Of a stretch of 16,793 nucleotides of DNA, positions 1-7,107 are shown in pieces. Position 1 is the first letter of the stretch; each line of letters opens with the position of its first letter. Source of the stretch: VGCC01 sp964495555 (GTDB lineage: Bacteria > Actinomycetota > Actinomycetes > S36-B12). Location of the stretch: positions 1-16,793 of the forward strand of contig CAZBWA010000037.1 of assembly GCA_964495555.1 (NCBI GenBank), read 5' to 3'. The notes below the pieces were generated by a model. It was given only the letters and a program-made list of their open reading frames with translations, searched no databases and had not been told where the DNA came from. The translations under genes were made by a program, and so were the position numbers.

Positions 1-1095
1 CCGATCACCCCGGCGTCGGACATCCTGCACGAGTTGAGCAAGCACAAGCGCTTCGGCGTGGTCACCTTCCAGGCCGAGGACGAGATCGCCGGCGCCACCT
101 CCGCCATCGGCGCTTCGTACGGCGGCGCACTCGGCGTGACCACCACCTCGGGTCCAGGTATCGCGCTCAAGTCCGAGGCCATCGGCTTGGCCGTCTCCCT
201 CGAACTCCCGCTCATCGTCATCGACGTGCAGCGGGGCGGACCGTCGACCGGGCTGCCGACCAAGACCGAACAGTCGGACCTGCTGCAGGCCATGTTCGGT
301 CGGAACGGGGAATCACCCGTGCCGATCATCGCCCCCCAGAGTCCTGCCGACTGCTTCGATGCGGCGCTCGAGGCAGCCCGCATCGCGATCACCTATCGCA
401 CCCCCGTCTTCCTCCTATCCGACGGCTACCTCGCGAATGGGTCCGAACCGTGGAATGTCCCCGATCCGAGCAGCCTCCCGACGATCGACCCGGGCTTCGC
501 CACCGAGCCCAATCACGTCGGTCACGACGGCCAGCAGGAGTTCTGGCCCTACCTTCGCGACCCTCACACCCTCGCCCGGCCGTGGGCGATCCCGGGGACC
601 GCGGGTCTCGAGCACCGCATAGGCGGACTGGAGAAGGCGGACGGGAGCGGCAACATCTCCTACGACCCGGAGAATCACGACCGCATGGTCCGACTTCGCC
701 AGGCGAAGGTCGATGCGGTCGCCGAGACGATCCCCCCGCTGCAGGTCGACGACCCCGACGGGGACGCACGCATACTCATCCTCGGGTGGGGCTCTACCTA
801 CGGACCGATCGGCGCCGCATGCCAGATCGCGCGCCGTTCCGGGGTCAAGGTCGCCCAAGCCCACCTACGCCACATCAACCCGTTCCCGAAGAACCTCGGC
901 GAGGTACTCCGGGCCTACGACCGCGTGATCATCCCGGAGATGAACCTCGGACAACTCGCGATGCTGATCCGGGCGAAGTACCTCGTCGACACCATCAACT
1001 ACGACCAGGTGCGCGGTCTGCCGTTCAAGTCCGCCGAACTGGTCGGCGTGATCACCGACGTGTTCAACTCCCTCGATGCGAAGGAGCAGGTATGA
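1..1095 (+). CDS. korA: 2-oxoacid:ferredoxin oxidoreductase alpha subunit, 5' partial (probable 2-oxoglutarate type)
   Basis: This is the C-terminal 364 residues of the alpha chain; the reading frame is open to the left edge, so the start and any fused N-terminal gamma domain lie outside the window. The TTG at 34 is an internal Leu codon, since the family motif PITPAS is read in frame upstream of it at nt 1-18. Visible family signatures (numbered from nt 1) are TTTSGPG at 47-53, QRGGPSTGLPTKTEQ at 77-91 in the pyrimidine-binding domain, a second domain starting with GWGSTYGP at 262-269, HINPFP at 291-296 and EMNLGQL at 313-319. With KorB it should convert a 2-oxoacid plus CoA to acyl-CoA, CO2 and reduced ferredoxin in the cytoplasm. 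The korB ATG overlaps its TGA stop (ATGA, 1092-1095), implying translational coupling. Substrate 2-oxoglutarate rather than pyruvate is inferred from the separate two-subunit KorAB arrangement and resemblance to actinobacterial KorA. Confidence 0.93.
   Translation, partial: PITPASDILHELSKHKRFGVVTFQAEDEIAGATSAIGASYGGALGVTTTSGPGIALKSEAIGLAVSLELPLIVIDVQRGGPSTGLPTKTEQSDLLQAMFGRNGESPVPIIAPQSPADCFDAALEAARIAITYRTPVFLLSDGYLANGSEPWNVPDPSSLPTIDPGFATEPNHVGHDGQQEFWPYLRDPHTLARPWAIPGTAGLEHRIGGLEKADGSGNISYDPENHDRMVRLRQAKVDAVAETIPPLQVDDPDGDARILILGWGSTYGPIGAACQIARRSGVKVAQAHLRHINPFPKNLGEVLRAYDRVIIPEMNLGQLAMLIRAKYLVDTINYDQVRGLPFKSAELVGVITDVFNSLDAKEQV
1081..1086 (+). promoter_or_regulatory. Shine-Dalgarno site of korB
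   Basis: AAGGAG lies five bases before the ATG at 1092, inside the end of korA. It settles the korB start against an open reading frame that continues several hundred bases upstream. Confidence 0.75.
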
Positions 1096-2135
1096 CCGAG
1101 GCCCTGTCCCTCGTGCCCAAGTCCGACATCGAACTCAAGGCGAAAGACTTCAAGACCGATCAGGAGGTCCGCTGGTGCCCGGGCTGCGGGGACTACGCGA
1201 TCCTCGCCACGGTCCAGTCCTTCATGCCCGAACTCGGCCTGCGGCGCGAGAACATCGTGTTCGTCTCCGGCATCGGCTGCTCTTCTCGCTTCCCGTACTA
1301 CATGAACACCTACGGGGTGCACTCCATCCACGGACGGGCCCCGGCGATCGCCACGGGACTGGCCATCACCCGCCCCGACCTCTCGGTCTGGGTGATCACC
1401 GGGGACGGGGACGCACTCAGTATCGGTGGCAATCACCTGATCCATGCCCTGCGTCGAAACATCAACCTCAAGATCCTGTTGTTCAACAACCGGATCTATG
1501 GCCTGACGAAGGGGCAGTACTCCCCCACCTCCGAGCAGGGGAAGATCACCAAATCGACACCCCAGGGCTCCCTCGACTACTCCTTCAACCCGGTGTCCGT
1601 CGCCCTCGGCGCCGAGGCCACGTTCGTGGCGCGGACCATCGATTCCGATCGGCAGCATCTGTCCGGTGTGCTGGCAGCCGCTGCCGCGCATGAGGGAACC
1701 GCGCTGGTCGAGATTTACCAGAACTGCAACATCTTCAATGACAACGCCTGGGAGCCGTTGAAGGACAACGACGTGCGCGAGGAGAACCTCATGCGCCTCG
1801 TCCACGGCGAGCCCATCATCTTCGGCGCGGACCGGGAGAAGTGCGTGGTCCGCGCATCGGACGGTCACCTGCACGTCGCGCTCGTCGCCGACGTGGATGC
1901 CTCCGAGATCCTGATCCACGATGCGCAGAACGAGGACCCCGGGCTGGCATTCGGCCTCTCCCGGCTCTCCGATTCGCACACGCTGACCAACACTCCGATC
2001 GGTGTCTTCCGTGACGTGACCAAACCCTCCTACGACCGTCTCGTCCGGGAACAGGTGGAGAAGGCGCGGGAAACCCAGGGACCGGGCGATCTTGGCCAGT
2101 TGCTGCGCGGATCGGACACCTGGACCATCAGCTGA
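1092..2135 (+). CDS. korB: 2-oxoacid:ferredoxin oxidoreductase beta subunit (probable 2-oxoglutarate type)
   Basis: The gene encodes 347 residues, a normal length for KorB. It is the thiamine-diphosphate and iron-sulphur subunit of the ferredoxin-dependent 2-oxoacid oxidoreductase. The TPP signature begins with GDGDALSIGG at residues 104-113 and ends at the Asn pair 132-133. Four cysteines match the [4Fe-4S] ligands known from archaeal beta subunits: C29 and C32 in WCPGCGD, C63 in GIGCSS and C212 in QNCNIF, with nearly the same spacing. The frame is open upstream to about 450, but the ATG at 1092 is chosen because AAGGAG lies five bases before it, it forms the ATGA overlap with korA, and homology starts there. 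No ferredoxin gene is visible, so the partner ferredoxin is encoded elsewhere. In actinobacteria such enzymes can provide an alternative to 2-oxoglutarate dehydrogenase in the TCA cycle; that role here is inferred. Confidence 0.95.
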   Translation: MTEALSLVPKSDIELKAKDFKTDQEVRWCPGCGDYAILATVQSFMPELGLRRENIVFVSGIGCSSRFPYYMNTYGVHSIHGRAPAIATGLAITRPDLSVWVITGDGDALSIGGNHLIHALRRNINLKILLFNNRIYGLTKGQYSPTSEQGKITKSTPQGSLDYSFNPVSVALGAEATFVARTIDSDRQHLSGVLAAAAAHEGTALVEIYQNCNIFNDNAWEPLKDNDVREENLMRLVHGEPIIFGADREKCVVRASDGHLHVALVADVDASEILIHDAQNEDPGLAFGLSRLSDSHTLTNTPIGVFRDVTKPSYDRLVREQVEKARETQGPGDLGQLLRGSDTWTIS

Positions 2136-3037
2136 GCACGAACCCGCGGAGTCGCGAGGCCACGGGTCTCCTCTTCGCCATCGCGGCCTACGGATTCTGG
2201 GGTCTCTTCCCCCTGTACTTCGCACTCCTCGACACCGTCAGCCCACTCGAGGTGGTGGTGCACCGGGCGCTGTGGTCGCTCATCTTCGTCCTGATCCTCA
2301 TCGCGATCTGGCGGCAGTGGTCCGCGCTCCGCAGGGCGCTGAACCCGAAGACGATCGGCATCCTGGCCGCGGCGATGGTGTTCCTCTCCATCAACTGGCT
2401 GGTCTATGTCTACGCGATCGACATCAACGAGGTGGTCCAGGCCTCCCTGGGCTACTTCATCAACCCACTGGTCTCGGTCGCCCTCGGCGTGGTCCTGCTT
2501 TCGGAGCGCCTCCGACGCGTGCAGTGGCTGGCGATCGGTATCGCCTGCCTCGCGGTGCTGGTGCTCACGATCAGCTACGGCGGGGTTCCGTGGATCTCGC
2601 TGGTCCTGGCCTTCAGCTTCGGCATCTACGGTCTGCTCAAGAAGCGGGCCAACGTCGATGCCCTCCCCTCCCTCGCCATCGAGACGGCGGTGTTCACTCC
2701 TCTGGCTCTCCTCTACCTGGGCTACCTCAACGTCGAAGGGGAAGCCTCGTTCCTCTCGGCGGGTTGGGGCACCTCACTTCTGCTCATCCTGCTGGGACCG
2801 GTGACGGCCCTCCCGTTGCTCGCGTTCGGCGCCGCCGCCATCCGCATCCCGCTGTCGACGCTCGGCGTGATCCAGTACATGACCCCCATCGGGCAATTCC
2901 TGCTGGGCGTGACTGTGTTCGGAGAGAGCATGCCGGCGCTCCGATGGATCGGCTTCATCCTCGTGTGGGTCGCACTCGTGATGTTCACGGTGGACGCGTG
3001 GCGACGGTCGCGCATGCCCGTCGTCGTGCCGGACTGA
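2132..3037 (+). CDS. rarD: RarD/EamA-family membrane transporter, probable CTG start
   Basis: This is a drug/metabolite transporter superfamily protein of the RarD branch, an inner-membrane protein with about ten predicted helices in two EamA repeats; its substrate is unknown. The first standard in-frame start is GTG at 2252, but homology clearly extends upstream: the in-frame text includes AAYGFWGLFPLYF, matching the first RarD helix, before VVVHRALWS. I find no ATG, GTG or TTG in frame between korB's distal part and 2252. The CTG at 2132 overlaps the korB TGA (CTGA, 2132-2135), the same layout as the korA/korB ATGA junction, and gives 301 residues, close to the 296 of E. coli RarD. Starting at 2252 would lose 40 residues and helix 1. 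Only a weak TGGA (2121-2124) precedes the CTG, so translation would depend on coupling to korB. A sequencing error turning ATG into CTG is the alternative. Family is sure; start codon is moderately sure. Confidence 0.82.
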   Translation: MSTNPRSREATGLLFAIAAYGFWGLFPLYFALLDTVSPLEVVVHRALWSLIFVLILIAIWRQWSALRRALNPKTIGILAAAMVFLSINWLVYVYAIDINEVVQASLGYFINPLVSVALGVVLLSERLRRVQWLAIGIACLAVLVLTISYGGVPWISLVLAFSFGIYGLLKKRANVDALPSLAIETAVFTPLALLYLGYLNVEGEASFLSAGWGTSLLLILLGPVTALPLLAFGAAAIRIPLSTLGVIQYMTPIGQFLLGVTVFGESMPALRWIGFILVWVALVMFTVDAWRRSRMPVVVPD

Positions 3038-3040
3038 TCA
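3035..3040. other. Abutting stop codons of convergent operons
   Basis: TGATCA contains the TGA of the + strand transporter gene (3035-3037) followed directly by the reverse complement of the TGA of the - strand polyprenyl synthase (3038-3040). The convergent genes have zero intergenic bases. The hexamer sits in a slightly longer palindrome, CTGATCAG at 3034-3041, but there is no T-tract on either side and so no ordinary intrinsic terminator. Confidence 0.9.
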
Positions 3041-4033
3041 GCCCGTGCGGTTGACCACGTAATCGCAGAGACCCTCAAGGGCCTTGCGCGCAGGGATGTC
3101 GGGTAGCGCATCGAGCTCGCTGCGTGCCCGGGCGGACCAGCGGCGGGCCTCCTCACGCGCATCCTGGAGGGCAGGGTGCGCCCGCAACAAGGCCAGCGCC
3201 TCCGCGTGCTCGACATCATCCGGGAGCGGGCGACCGAGCAACTCGCGCAGACGGGCGTTCGACGGGTCCGCATCGGACAGGGCGTACAGCATCGCCAGGG
3301 TCGGCACACCCTCGCGCAGGTCGGTGCCCGGTGTCTTGCCCGACTCATCGGAGTCCGACGTGATATCGACGATGTCATCAGCGAGCTGGAAGGCGATCCC
3401 GATGGACTCGCCGAAGGCGGTCATCGTCTGCACCACATCGGGATCCGCACCAGCCATCATCGCCCCGAACCTGCCCGAGGTCGCGATGAGGGAACCGGTC
3501 TTGTCGGCGAGGACGCGCAGGTGGTGATCGACGACGGGCATGCCGTCGTCGGGGCCGACTGTCTCGCGGATCTGTCCCGTGCACAGTCGTTCGAAGGTCT
3601 GCGCCTGGATGCGCACCGCCTCGGGACCCAGGTCGGCGAGGATGTCGGATGCGCGCGCGAAGAGGAAGTCACCGGTGAGGATCGCCACCGTGTTGTCCCA
3701 CCGCGCATTCGCCGATGCCGCACCGCGGCGCAGCGTGGCCTCGTCCATCACGTCATCGTGGTAGAGGGTTGCGAGGTGCGTGAGTTCCACGACGACTGCG
3801 GCCGGGATGACATCGGGGGCACCCGGGTCCCCGAACTGTGCGGCGAGGAGCACGAGCAGTGGGCGGAAGCGCTTGCCCCCCGCGTCGACGAGATGCCGTG
3901 AGGCCTCGGTGACGAACGGGTAGTCGCTGCGGACGGCGTCACGCAGGGCCTTCTCGACCAGCTCCAGGCCGGAGGTCAGGTCCGCTTCGAGGGCTGGGTC
4001 CACCACGAAATCGGGGAGGTGGGCCGACGGCAT
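3038..4033 (-). CDS. Long-chain polyprenyl diphosphate synthase (probable menaquinone side-chain synthase)
   Basis: The 331-residue product is a trans-isoprenyl diphosphate synthase. Seen directly are GGKRFRP (52-58), the first aspartate-rich motif DDVMD (93-97) in YHDDVMDEATLRRG, and the second motif in FQLADDIVDI with DDIVD at 219-223; the Mg2+-pyrophosphate ligands are all present. It condenses isopentenyl diphosphate units onto an allylic primer. Small residues (Ala, Thr) lie five and four positions before the first motif, which in this family generally fits a long-chain product; exact chain length cannot be read. It is the last gene of the nuo operon, 12 bp after nuoN, which suggests it makes the tail of the menaquinone that complex I reduces. 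The ATG at 4033 is chosen although its SD-like GGAGG is only one base away; the next in-frame GTG (4006) has no ribosome site. It could instead serve carotenoid or other isoprenoid synthesis, but context favours quinone. Names used for relatives include GrcC, HepT and IspB. Confidence 0.93.
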   Translation of the reverse strand: MPSAHLPDFVVDPALEADLTSGLELVEKALRDAVRSDYPFVTEASRHLVDAGGKRFRPLLVLLAAQFGDPGAPDVIPAAVVVELTHLATLYHDDVMDEATLRRGAASANARWDNTVAILTGDFLFARASDILADLGPEAVRIQAQTFERLCTGQIRETVGPDDGMPVVDHHLRVLADKTGSLIATSGRFGAMMAGADPDVVQTMTAFGESIGIAFQLADDIVDITSDSDESGKTPGTDLREGVPTLAMLYALSDADPSNARLRELLGRPLPDDVEHAEALALLRAHPALQDAREEARRWSARARSELDALPDIPARKALEGLCDYVVNRTG

Positions 4034-4034
4034 A

Positions 4035-4039
4035 CCTCC
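4035..4039 (-). promoter_or_regulatory. Shine-Dalgarno-like GGAGG abutting the polyprenyl synthase start
   Basis: On the - strand the text reads TGGAGGTATG, so a perfect GGAGG is separated from the ATG by only one base. This is tighter than the usual five to nine bases and may weaken independent initiation, leaving the gene dependent on ribosomes ending on nuoN 12 bp upstream. Confidence 0.55.
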
Positions 4040-4045
4040 ACGCTA

Positions 4046-5581
4046 CTACCGAATGAAGACACCGGCATTCGCGATGAGTTCCAGCACCGGTTGGGGCACC
4101 ACGCCGAGGGCGATCGTGAGGGTCGCGCCCGCTGCCAGGGCGATTGTGGTGAAACCGGACGGAATCACCACCGAGGCGGTATCGGGGGTGGGGTCCGCGA
4201 AGTACATGAGGACGATCACGCGGACATAGAAGAAGGCGGCGATCACGCTGGCGATGACCGCCACGATGACCAGCCACGTGTCACCCGCCGCGACGCCCGC
4301 GGCGAAGACTCCCCACTTGCCGATGAACCCACCCGTCAACGGGATACCCGCCAACGAGAGCATGAATATGGAGAAGACTGCGGCCACCAAGGGCGACTTC
4401 TTGCCCAGGCCTGCCCAGTCGCGGATCGAAGTCGCCTCACCCGAGGCATTGCGCACCAGGGAGATCACAGCGAAGGCACCGATCGTGGTGAAGCCGTATG
4501 CGATGAGGTAGAAGAGCACGCTGGCCAGACCTGCAGGGCTGGCGGCGGTGACACCGACGAGGATGAATCCCGCCTGGGCGATGGACGAGTAGGCGAGCAT
4601 CCGCTTGATGTCCGATTGGCTGATCGCGATGATCGATCCGACCAGCATCGACAGGATCGCGATGATCCACAGCAGCGGCTCCCAATCCCAGCGCACGCCG
4701 CCGAAGGCGACGTAGAGCAGACGCAGCAGTGCACCGAAGGCAGCGACCTTGACGGTGGCCGCCATGAAGCCCGTGACCGGCGTGGGAGCACCCTGGTACA
4801 CGTCCGGCGTCCACTGATGGAAAGGCACGGCCCCGATCTTGAAGAACAGGCCGACGAGCAGCATCCCGATGCCGATGATCAGGAGGGTGTTCTCCCCCGG
4901 CTTCGCGCTGATGGCATCCGCGATAGGACCGAAGGCGATACTGCCGCTGTAGCCGTAGACCAGCGCGGCGCCGAACAGGAAGAAGGCGGAGGAGAAGGCC
5001 CCGAGAAGGAAGTACTTCAGGGCGGCTTCCTGGGACAGCAGTCGACGTCGGCGTGCCATACCGGCGAGCAGGTACAGCGGCAGGGACATCACTTCGAGGG
5101 CGATGAACATGATCAGCAGGTCGTTCGAGGCGACGAAGAGCATCATGCCCAGCACGGCGAAGAGCAGGAACGGCCACACCTCCGTCTGGAGGAACCCGCG
5201 CATCGTGAACTGTCGCTCGTCCTCGGACCCCGGGAGGGCCGAGGCACGCGGCGCGAACGCATCACCCGAGGGATCGATCCCGCGCTCAGCCATGAGAGCT
5301 CCACCGAGGATCGCCAACACCAGGATGGTGCCCTGCATGATCCATGCCGGTCCATCCAGCGCGATCGCCTGGCCTCCCGTGAGCACCCGCACCCCGCTGT
5401 TGAGGACCACGAGCGCGAGGGCGCCGATGAGTGTGGCGAACACCAACACCAGCTGGAGACCGCGCCGCGCCGAGCGGGGGGCGAAGGCCTCGACGAGGAC
5501 CGAGATGACGGCGGCGACCCCCACGAGGATCATCGGCGCGAGGGCCGCGTAGTCGAGATCCGGGCTGATGAATCCGTTCAC
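4046..5581 (-). CDS. nuoN: NADH-quinone oxidoreductase subunit N
   Basis: The gene encodes 511 residues with about fourteen predicted membrane helices; it is one of the three antiporter-like proton-pumping subunits of complex I. The conserved charged residues of the pumping half-channels are visible: Glu163 in ALEVMSLPLY, Lys189 in EAALKYFLLG, Lys248 in LFFKIGAVPFHQW and Lys278 in ATVKVA. A hydrophilic loop of roughly 30 residues (about 98-128) is inserted before the core helix that leads to the Glu. The start is a GTG overlapping the nuoM stop (GTGA, 5578-5581), preceded by the strong site GGGAGGT (5587-5593) at five bases. An upstream extension would run into nuoM. The polyprenyl synthase gene follows after 12 bp. 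Identity as NuoN rather than an Mrp antiporter subunit is fixed by its place after nuoM in a complete nuo order. Confidence 0.96.
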   Translation of the reverse strand: MNGFISPDLDYAALAPMILVGVAAVISVLVEAFAPRSARRGLQLVLVFATLIGALALVVLNSGVRVLTGGQAIALDGPAWIMQGTILVLAILGGALMAERGIDPSGDAFAPRASALPGSEDERQFTMRGFLQTEVWPFLLFAVLGMMLFVASNDLLIMFIALEVMSLPLYLLAGMARRRRLLSQEAALKYFLLGAFSSAFFLFGAALVYGYSGSIAFGPIADAISAKPGENTLLIIGIGMLLVGLFFKIGAVPFHQWTPDVYQGAPTPVTGFMAATVKVAAFGALLRLLYVAFGGVRWDWEPLLWIIAILSMLVGSIIAISQSDIKRMLAYSSIAQAGFILVGVTAASPAGLASVLFYLIAYGFTTIGAFAVISLVRNASGEATSIRDWAGLGKKSPLVAAVFSIFMLSLAGIPLTGGFIGKWGVFAAGVAAGDTWLVIVAVIASVIAAFFYVRVIVLMYFADPTPDTASVVIPSGFTTIALAAGATLTIALGVVPQPVLELIANAGVFIR

Positions 5582-7107
5582 TGGTCACCTCCCTGCACCA
5601 TGTCGATGTCGGGCATGTGCTCGCTGAGGGCCAGCATCAGGTCTCCCGCCGGGGTGATGACGTTCGTGAGCGGGGCGGGGAAGAGCCCCAGGACGATCGT
5701 CAGGGCGGCGATCGGAACGAGTGCGGTGATCTCGCGCCCATTCAGGTCGCGCATACCCGCGACCTGCGGGTTGGTCGGTCCGGTCATGCTGCGCTGGTAG
5801 AGCCGCAGCACGTACGCAGCCGTGATGACGATGCCGAGGGTGGCGGCGGCGCCGATCCAGATGTTGTATTCGAAGCTGCCCAGAAGTACGAGGAACTCGC
5901 CGACAAAGGACACCAGGCCGGGCAGCGCCAGGGAGGACAGCGCCGCGATCAGGAAGAACCCAGCCAACACGGGCGCCACCTTGTTCACACCGCCGTAGTC
6001 GGATACCAGGGACGATCCACGGTTTCGGGACATCAGGTAGCCCGCGGTGAGGAAGAGTGCGGCGGTCGACAGTCCGTGGGCGACCATGTAGACGACCGAG
6101 CCGGTCATGCCCTGCGAGGTGAAGACGAAGATGCCCAGAGCGATGAACCCGAAGTGGGACATCGAGGAATAGGCGAACAAGCGCCGCATATCGTTCTGGG
6201 TCAGTGCGAGATAGGCGCCGTAGAAGATTCCGATGAGCGCCATACCGATCACGATCGGCGCGTAGAAGTCGCTCGCTGCCGGGAAGATCGGCAGTAGGTA
6301 CCGGATCATGCCGAAGGTGCCGACCTTGTCGAGGACGCCGATCAGCAGCACGCTGGTCCCGGCCTTCGATGCGCCCGCTGCATCGGGTAGCCAGGTGTGG
6401 AAGGGCCACAGCGGGGCCTTGATCGCGAAGGCGAAGAAGAAGCCGAGGAAGAGCAACTTCTGCATATTCGGATCGATGTCCAGCCCGACGAGCGCGGCGT
6501 AGTTGAAGGTGCCACTGCCGTACTCCTGGCCGGCGAGGACGTACAGGCCCACCAACGAGGCGAGCATGAAGAGGCCGCCCACGAGGGAGTACACGAGGAA
6601 CTTGACGGCGGCGTAGGAGCGCTGCGGGCCGCCGTATCGCCCGATCATGAAGTAGATCGGGATCAGCATCGCCTCGAACAGCACATAGAAGAGGAAGAGG
6701 TCCGTGGCGGAGAAGACGCCGATCATCAGGGTCTCGAGGATCAGGATCAGGGAGAAGTACCCCTTGACGGATCCTCGGGAGTCATCGACGTCGTTCCAGC
6801 CGGCCAGGATCACGAACGGCACCAGGGTGGCGGCCAGGGCGACCATGACGAGGCCGATGCCGTCGACGCCCACCGCGTAGGAGATGCCGAAAGCCGGGAT
6901 CCACGGGTAGTTCTCGACGAACTGGAAAGGCTCGGCCGAGGAGCCGTCGAACTGAAGGCTCATGGCGATAGTGCCGCCCAGGGTGAGGAGCGCGACGACG
7001 AGGGCGACCTGCTTGGCCAGTGCCGGACGCGACTTCGGCAGGAGCGCGACGATGATGCTGCCCACGAGGGGCACCACACCGAGGAGGGTCAGCCAGGGAA
7101 TCGTCAT
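5578..7107 (-). CDS. nuoM: NADH-quinone oxidoreductase subunit M
   Basis: The 509-residue product is the middle antiporter-like subunit of the complex I membrane arm, with about fourteen predicted helices. Key residues are in place: Glu145 in YVLFEAMLIP, Lys230 in FAIKAPLWPFHTWLPDA, and Lys261 in GVLDKVGTFGM, corresponding to the pumping Glu and Lys of E. coli NuoM. The frame stays open upstream to about 7527, but that region is the shadow of nuoL; homology begins at MTIPWLTLLG, whose ATG (7107-7105) overlaps the nuoL TGA as ATGA. There is no good ribosome site in front of it, so translation most likely depends on coupling to nuoL. It ends inside the nuoN GTG. Confidence 0.96.
   Translation of the reverse strand: MTIPWLTLLGVVPLVGSIIVALLPKSRPALAKQVALVVALLTLGGTIAMSLQFDGSSAEPFQFVENYPWIPAFGISYAVGVDGIGLVMVALAATLVPFVILAGWNDVDDSRGSVKGYFSLILILETLMIGVFSATDLFLFYVLFEAMLIPIYFMIGRYGGPQRSYAAVKFLVYSLVGGLFMLASLVGLYVLAGQEYGSGTFNYAALVGLDIDPNMQKLLFLGFFFAFAIKAPLWPFHTWLPDAAGASKAGTSVLLIGVLDKVGTFGMIRYLLPIFPAASDFYAPIVIGMALIGIFYGAYLALTQNDMRRLFAYSSMSHFGFIALGIFVFTSQGMTGSVVYMVAHGLSTAALFLTAGYLMSRNRGSSLVSDYGGVNKVAPVLAGFFLIAALSSLALPGLVSFVGEFLVLLGSFEYNIWIGAAATLGIVITAAYVLRLYQRSMTGPTNPQVAGMRDLNGREITALVPIAALTIVLGLFPAPLTNVITPAGDLMLALSEHMPDIDMVQGGDQ

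Noticed and set aside
999..2225. 408-codon - strand frame opposite korB
   Set aside because: korB has intact TPP and cysteine motifs on the + strand; the antisense frame has no motif and is a codon-bias shadow.
3034..3041. Palindrome CTGATCAG between the convergent genes as a bidirectional terminator
   Set aside because: The stem is only four base pairs per arm with no loop and no flanking T- or A-tract; flanking bases do not extend the pairing well. It is better explained by two abutting TGA stops.
4019..5800. 593-codon + strand frame opposite nuoN
   Set aside because: Same charged low-complexity composition and full overlap with nuoN, whose conserved Glu and Lys residues prove the - strand is the coding one.
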